This document shows, one piece after another, positions 10,338 to 13,774 of a stretch of 13,774 nt of DNA; position 1 is the stretch's first letter, and the number at the start of each line of letters is the position of its first letter. The stretch is taken from contig JALLAZ010000878.1 of NCBI GenBank assembly GCA_036939755.1, positions 1 to 13,774 on the forward strand, in the 5' to 3' direction. The stretch is from Stephanodiscus triporus (taxonomy: Eukaryota; Bacillariophyta; Thalassiosirophyceae; Thalassiosirales; Thalassiosiraceae). Made by a program: the position numbers and the translations under genes. The notes beneath the pieces are model-generated. The model was not told the DNA's origin. It was given only the letters and a program-made list of their open reading frames with translations, and did not search any database.

Positions 10338-10380
10338 CTCCCCGTTTCCATACGGGGAGTCCCCATATGGTAACGGGGAG
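10338..10380. repeat. 43-bp near-perfect palindrome, copy 2
   Basis: Twenty-one-nt arms (10338-10358 and 10360-10380) around a central G match at 19 of 21 positions. The core is CGGGGAGTCCCC, with outer ends CTCCCCGTT and AACGGGGAG. It could extrude as a cruciform or form a binding site for a dimeric protein. It is likely related to transposon termini, but this is unproven. Confidence 0.85.
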
Positions 10381-10428
10381 GGCAATTTTGATGGGCTCTT
10401 CAGAGCCAGTCACACACTAGCTGGCATT

Positions 10429-10449
10429 ATCACCCAAAATTTGGGTGAT
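10429..10449. repeat. Perfect 21-bp palindrome
   Basis: Ten-nt arms ATCACCCAAA and TTTGGGTGAT pair perfectly around a central A. It lies about 50 bp to the right of the 43-bp palindrome. This could be a dimeric binding site or a remnant of element ends; its function is unknown. Confidence 0.85.
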
Positions 10450-10581
10450 TCAACGCGCTCCTCTCATCAGAAAAAATAGGCGGCCGAACGCCCCAATCAC
10501 CAAGAATTTAGGCGACCAGTGTGGCGCCTCTGGCGGAGAATCACGTGCACAAAGGGGAAGGGGGCTTAACGTCTAATCAAG

Positions 10582-10665
10582 AATTTTCGGTTCTGTGCCG
10601 GCGGCGGCACCGACAAGCCCTCAAAAATTTTAGGTTCTGTGCCGGCGGGGCACCGACAAGCCCTC
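10582..10665 (+). repeat. Tandem duplication of about 41 bp containing GC-rich hairpins
   Basis: Copy 1 (10582-10622, 41 nt) and copy 2 (10626-10665, 40 nt) share GGTTCTGTGCCGGCGG and CACCGACAAGCCCTC. They differ by one substitution after AATTTT and one single-base indel in the G-rich centre. Each copy contains a small inverted repeat, GTGCC...GGCAC or GTGCC...GGGCAC. The position just upstream of an integrase gene fits subterminal repeats that a transposase might bind; this is inference. Confidence 0.85.
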
Positions 10666-10712
10666 TCATTGAAAATTTGCGCAAGACAAGGTTTCCATTT
10701 CCACAATCCCCA

Positions 10713-10739
10713 TCTCAGAACGGGGTCCCCGATTTGAGA
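10713..10739. repeat. Imperfect palindrome centred on GGGGTCCCC
   Basis: Thirteen-nt arms (10713-10725 and 10727-10739) around a central T pair at 11 of 13 positions. The core CGGGGTCCCCG echoes the GGGG/CCCC cores of the palindromes at 10292-10380. It ends about 20 bp before the first ATG of the integrase reading frame, so it could sit in the promoter or 5' leader. Confidence 0.65.
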
Positions 10740-10761
10740 ATATCGTCGTTTTTTGACCTCC

Positions 10762-11034
10762 ATGATGGCTGGCGGCCACACTCGAATGTCACCCAGCAAG
10801 GAAGATTCCCCTGTTACTGATGAGGCGCCCGCCTCCAAGACAGCTGTCCCCTCCTCAGAGCGGGCCTTCTAAAACGCGCCCTCTGCAGCAGGTGACGCAG
10901 CTTCTCCCATTACTACAACCAAAATCGATGGATTCTCCATTGAGGAGGTGCCAGATCGGTGGGATGGAGCAGACGATACCTTTGACTGGGTAATCGAGGG
11001 GGGGGAGGACTTGGATGGCGATACTCATCGTCAC
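10762..11034 (+). pseudogene. Putative 5' coding segment of the integrase gene, broken by an in-frame TAA
   Basis: In the integrase frame, two adjacent ATGs (10762, 10765) and a third (10786) open a Ser/Ala/Pro-rich stretch of 36 codons that stops at TAA (10870-10872). The frame then continues open without interruption into the integrase, first through a similar Ala/Ser/Thr-rich segment and then an acidic one (PDRWDGADDTFDW). Similar composition on both sides of the stop suggests one original N-terminus with a nonsense change. No convincing intron spans the stop. Alternatively, the 36 codons may act as an upstream reading frame and translation may start at the ATG at 11035. Confidence 0.55.
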
Positions 11035-13774
11035 ATGAATGCGTTCTACGAGAACCTCAAAGCATGGTATCGTCAGAGGAACTACACATCTGTCCTCATG
11101 ACGAAAGCGGATTACTACCAGCGGGTGGCATTTTGTCTTGACTTGGTCGATGGCGGTGATTGCTGGGCACATTTTTTGGCTGGCAACTCCAATCCGTATA
11201 AATGGGCGAAAAAGTATCACGTCGTCACTGTCGGTGAAGAGAGTAGTGTTCTTGTCCTTTGCCCCGATGAGAATCAACGGAAGAAAAAGAAGGGGAGCAG
11301 GGGGATTGATGTGACAGCAATGAGGTTGGAGGACCTCCAGCAGCCTACTTATGTCGAGAAGCTCTTCATTGACCTCTGGAAGATCCATCAAGTGGATCAC
11401 TGTAAGGGTTTAAGCCTTTTCACGCATGCTAAGACTCGACATGGGAATATCACAAGAGAGGTGTGTAAGATGTTCACCGATGTTTGTCCTCAATGCGTCA
11501 AGCTTATCAGTCGGAAGAAGCCAGTGGCGGGGATCAAGAACATTGTGACGGAGGGCTTCGGAGTACGTGGTCAATGTGACATCATTGATTTTCAGAGCAT
11601 GCCTGATGGTCTTTTCAAATATCTACTGAATTATCTCGACCATGGAGTGAAGAAGTTAACCTCGATACCTCTCACTTCCAAGCGAGCGTCAAGCGTAGCC
11701 TTTGCTCTGCTCACCATCTTTACCGAACAGGGCCCACCGAAGATTCTTCAAACTGACAACGGTGGAGAATTCTCCGATCACGCATACGACCATGTCGGCA
11801 AAGCAATGCACTTGGATGATGAGTTCATTGACCTTGTTATCAAGGAGGTCAAGAATCTTTGGCCAGAATGCAAGATGGTTCGAGGATCTCCACGCCATTC
11901 TGAATCCAATGGAGGCGTTGAAAGGGTGAACAGGACAGTGCAACAAAAATTAGGGGGGTGGATGAAAACAAACAAATCAAACCACTGGGCAATAGGCTGC
12001 AGGATTGCCATGTGGAGAATCAATACACAGATTCACCATACCATCAAGGACACACCGTATCACCTCACATACGGTCAGCACCCTCGTGTTGGTATTGCAA
12101 ACTTACCCGTCTCTGCTGACATTCTTGACAGACTGACAACGGAGGCAGAACTGAATCATCTGGTGTACTCCCAAATGAATGTTGATGGCCGGGCAATCAC
12201 TGCACAACAACCCGCTAGGGACAATGCCTCCATACTTGAGGACACAGCACCCACTACGGACAATGTCTCCATAGTTGAGGACACAGTCAATGTCTCCATA
12301 CTTGAGGACACAGTCAATGAGGAGGTCTCCATACTTGAGGACACAGTCAATGAGGAGTTACTTTTGCCCACCTCACCTCTTGGCAAGCGTAAGGAGAGGA
12401 CTGCACGAGACAACGGGGTTACACAGAGGCAGAGACGAGCCGAGTTAATAGAAGAAAATGCACAACAAGTTCTTGGAAGTGATGGTCTTGAAGACGATGA
12501 TGAAGATGAAGAACCCATGACTACTCCTAACAAGGGCACCGCTGGTGATAACACCAACCGCTGGCTAGAATTGATTGACGAGCGTGGGGACAACCGCCTA
12601 CAACTTGAAGAGATTGGGCGTGCGCGCGTCAATTCTGTCTTTCCCATCATCTACTGCACGAACAACAAGGACATACACGATGATGCCAATTGGGCACCGT
12701 GCATCATGAGGAAGGTGAACATTGAGCAATACGAACTCCTCGATCTCAATGAGCATGACAAGGTAGACGAAGACCTCGACTGGAAAGGTGACGACGGTCT
12801 TGCGAATAGTTGGCCCCTCTACTACAAGTATCCCCACAAGCGATTTCTTGATTCTTATCGAGAAGAGCTCACTTTGGCTTTGATTGACATGGACGCTCAT
12901 GATGTTTCACCACACCGCAACTCTCTACGGAAAACAGCAGCAGAGAATGTCCAGAAGAAGGCCGACTCGGTCAGGAAAAAAATGTTGATGAAATCTCCAA
13001 GTCTTGTGTTCAAACTCGGGGATGTCGTGATGGTTCCTTTGGTTGATGAGGATCGCACAAAGGTAGACGGTGCAAATCTTATTGCAGTTGTTGTTACAAT
13101 CAATAAGTTAAATGCAACTTGTCGGGTGGCAGTTAAGCAGGGGGTTCTTGCGCGTGCATATGCATACCACGCCATCAGGCCAGTCCCAGAAGCATCGAAT
13201 AATCTTGATGCAATGGACTTACGTGATGCTTTCGTTAGCTGGCGGTCACTTCCCAGAGTCACGGAGAGAGAGGCAGCGCGTTTTGTATCGTCAGTTGGAG
13301 GACAGGGAATGCTTCACTGCAACTGCAAGGGAACCTGCACGACAGGGAAGTGTACATGCAAGGCAGCAGGTAGGCTATGCAGCTCGCGCTGCCACAGGAA
13401 CAGCAAGACTTGCAAGAACAAATCTGATGACGAAATTATAGTCCACGGTAAATGACTTCAATGTGTGTAAGAGATTTTAGTAGCAACAATTTTACATCTT
13501 ATCTTCCACTATGTCTTTTCTGTTTCTCCATAGACAACACAGTAAACGTATGCTACTCCAGCGACTCAACTTCGTCTGAAGAGTCACTCCATTCCCTCAG
13601 CCCATGGCCGGATCCTAAGACAAACTACAACGGCCTCAAATTTGCTCCACAATGCGACGACTTCTGTTTCATACGCAAGGCGGAATGTGACCACAAGTGG
13701 TACGATGTGGGTTTGAACAATGTCGGAGAATATGTCGCCTTTCCCTCAAGGTGGTACCACCGAGGGGAATTCTC
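11035..13774 (+). CDS. DDE integrase/transposase with C-terminal CXC domain; partial, runs off the window
   Basis: Integrase-core protein of the KRBA2/Ginger-like group, expected to cut and join element DNA. The start at 11035 is the first ATG after the TAA at 10870; the frame is open from 10873. In order: an N-terminal domain with conserved aromatics; an H2C2-like zinc segment (about 11386-11496, ending CPQC); the catalytic core with aspartates at 11578 (GQCDIIDFQ) and 11755 (QTDNGGEF) and glutamate at 11920 (NGGVERVNR), all intact, D-to-E spacing 54 residues; an acidic linker with SILEDT repeats (12229-12360) and a DDDEDEE run; a domain near 12600-13250 probably equivalent to the integrase C-terminal domain; and a CXC cysteine-rich domain (13318-13413: CNCKGTC, CTCKAAGRLC). 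Unspliced, it ends at TGA 13453-13455. Splicing at 13448-13533 instead adds at least 80 residues with no stop before the window end. No close function for that tail is recognised. Confidence 0.88.
12229..12360 (+). repeat. In-frame tandem repeats encoding SILEDT(VNE) units
   Basis: Four copies of a unit beginning TCCATA(C/G)TTGAGGACACAG start at 12229, 12268, 12295 and 12328. Spacings of 39, 27 and 33 nt are all multiples of three, so the frame is kept. They encode SILEDTAP, SIVEDTVN, SILEDTVNEE and SILEDTVNEE. The last two copies are nearly identical over about 33 nt, indicating recent expansion. The alternation of hydrophobic and acidic residues resembles SUMO-interaction motifs, although that role is only a guess. 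Confidence 0.9.
13448..13533 (+). other. Probable 86-bp spliceosomal intron in the integrase gene
   Basis: It starts GTAAAT inside the histidine-glycine codons just before the TGA and ends in a pyrimidine-rich tract and CCATAG. Size and borders match the host introns nearby (85-123 bp). Splicing is phase 1, creates an aspartate codon across the junction, bypasses the stop at 13453-13455 and opens a frame that stays open for 79 further codons to the window end. Confidence 0.75.

Larger units (their letters stand above)
10045..10761. other. Non-coding spacer rich in palindromes and tandem repeats
   Basis: No gene is visible. The first roughly 90 bp are probably the acetyltransferase 3' untranslated region. 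The rest carries several short structured repeats listed separately: two related imperfect palindromes (10292-10328, 10338-10380), a perfect 21-bp palindrome (10429-10449), a 41/40-bp tandem pair (10582-10665) and another GGGG-T-CCCC-centred palindrome (10713-10739). A 13-nt direct repeat, CTTC(C/A)GAGCCAGT, brackets the first two palindromes at 10249-10261 and 10398-10410 with one mismatch. The density of repeats just before an integrase gene suggests the left terminal or subterminal region of a mobile element. Confidence 0.6.
10292..13774 (+). mobile_element. Left part of a KRBA2/Ginger-like DNA transposon (boundaries unknown)
   Basis: The region combines palindromic and tandem non-coding repeats with a DDE integrase gene, as expected for a cut-and-paste element. 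The integrase belongs to the retroviral-integrase-like group found in Ginger transposons and in KRBA2-like proteins. There is no reverse transcriptase, protease or gag in the visible part, which argues against an LTR retrotransposon. The left boundary is a guess: the first clear repeat starts at 10292, but the element could begin anywhere from about 10090 to 10580. The right end lies outside the window, so terminal repeats and a target-site duplication cannot be checked. A domesticated host gene is an alternative. Confidence 0.55.

Noticed and set aside
10838..10880. A mini-intron spanning the TAA at 10870 (GTCCCC to TGCAG)
   Set aside because: It would be only about 43 bp with a poor donor, far shorter than the other introns in the window.
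10762..13774. LTR retrotransposon pol fragment
   Set aside because: The integrase core has no adjacent reverse transcriptase, RNase H or protease, and the C-terminal CXC domain with KRBA2/Ginger-like motifs fits a DNA transposon better.

Overview
The window looks like nuclear DNA of a eukaryotic microalga, most likely a diatom or a close stramenopile relative. This is inferred from protein-family content and gene structure; no marker gene is present. Genes are interrupted by short GT-AG introns (about 85-125 bp, plus one of about 517 bp). The central gene is a plant/stramenopile-style p300/CBP acetyltransferase that also carries a bromodomain, and the right side holds a KRBA2/Ginger-like integrase gene of a kind scattered through such genomes.

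Layout. (1) 1-2214: no convincing gene; AT-rich and T/G-rich stretches and one strong hairpin at 1530-1566. (2) 2215-3895, minus strand: a three-exon M14-type cytosolic carboxypeptidase, about 490 aa when spliced, with zinc ligands and catalytic glutamate intact. (3) 3896-4140: a 245-bp gap between two head-to-head start codons, probably a shared divergent promoter. (4) 4141-10044, plus strand: a four-exon p300/CBP (HAC-type) histone acetyltransferase, about 1731 aa, in the order KIX-like, TAZ1, bromodomain, PHD/RING-like cysteine region, KAT11 catalytic domain, acidic linker, ZZ, TAZ2. (5) 10045-10761: non-coding DNA with related imperfect palindromes and a tandem repeat of about 41 bp with GC-rich hairpins. 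(6) 10762 to the window end, plus strand: a DDE integrase with an H2C2-like zinc segment and a C-terminal CXC cysteine-rich domain. Its putative N-terminus is cut by an in-frame TAA. An 86-bp intron near its 3' end would join it to a further open exon that runs off the window.

How the parts relate. The carboxypeptidase and the acetyltransferase may share regulation through their common promoter gap; no biochemical link is evident. The integrase gene with its repeats looks like a mobile element inserted just downstream of the acetyltransferase, in the same orientation. Only its left side is in the window, so no terminal repeats or target-site duplication can be paired. I found no CRISPR array, rRNA, tRNA or bacterial-style operon. 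The most unusual items are the modified p300 architecture, with an acidic tract where plant HACs have a first ZZ finger, and the integrase gene with its intron, hidden C-terminal exon, broken N-terminus and structured flanking repeats.
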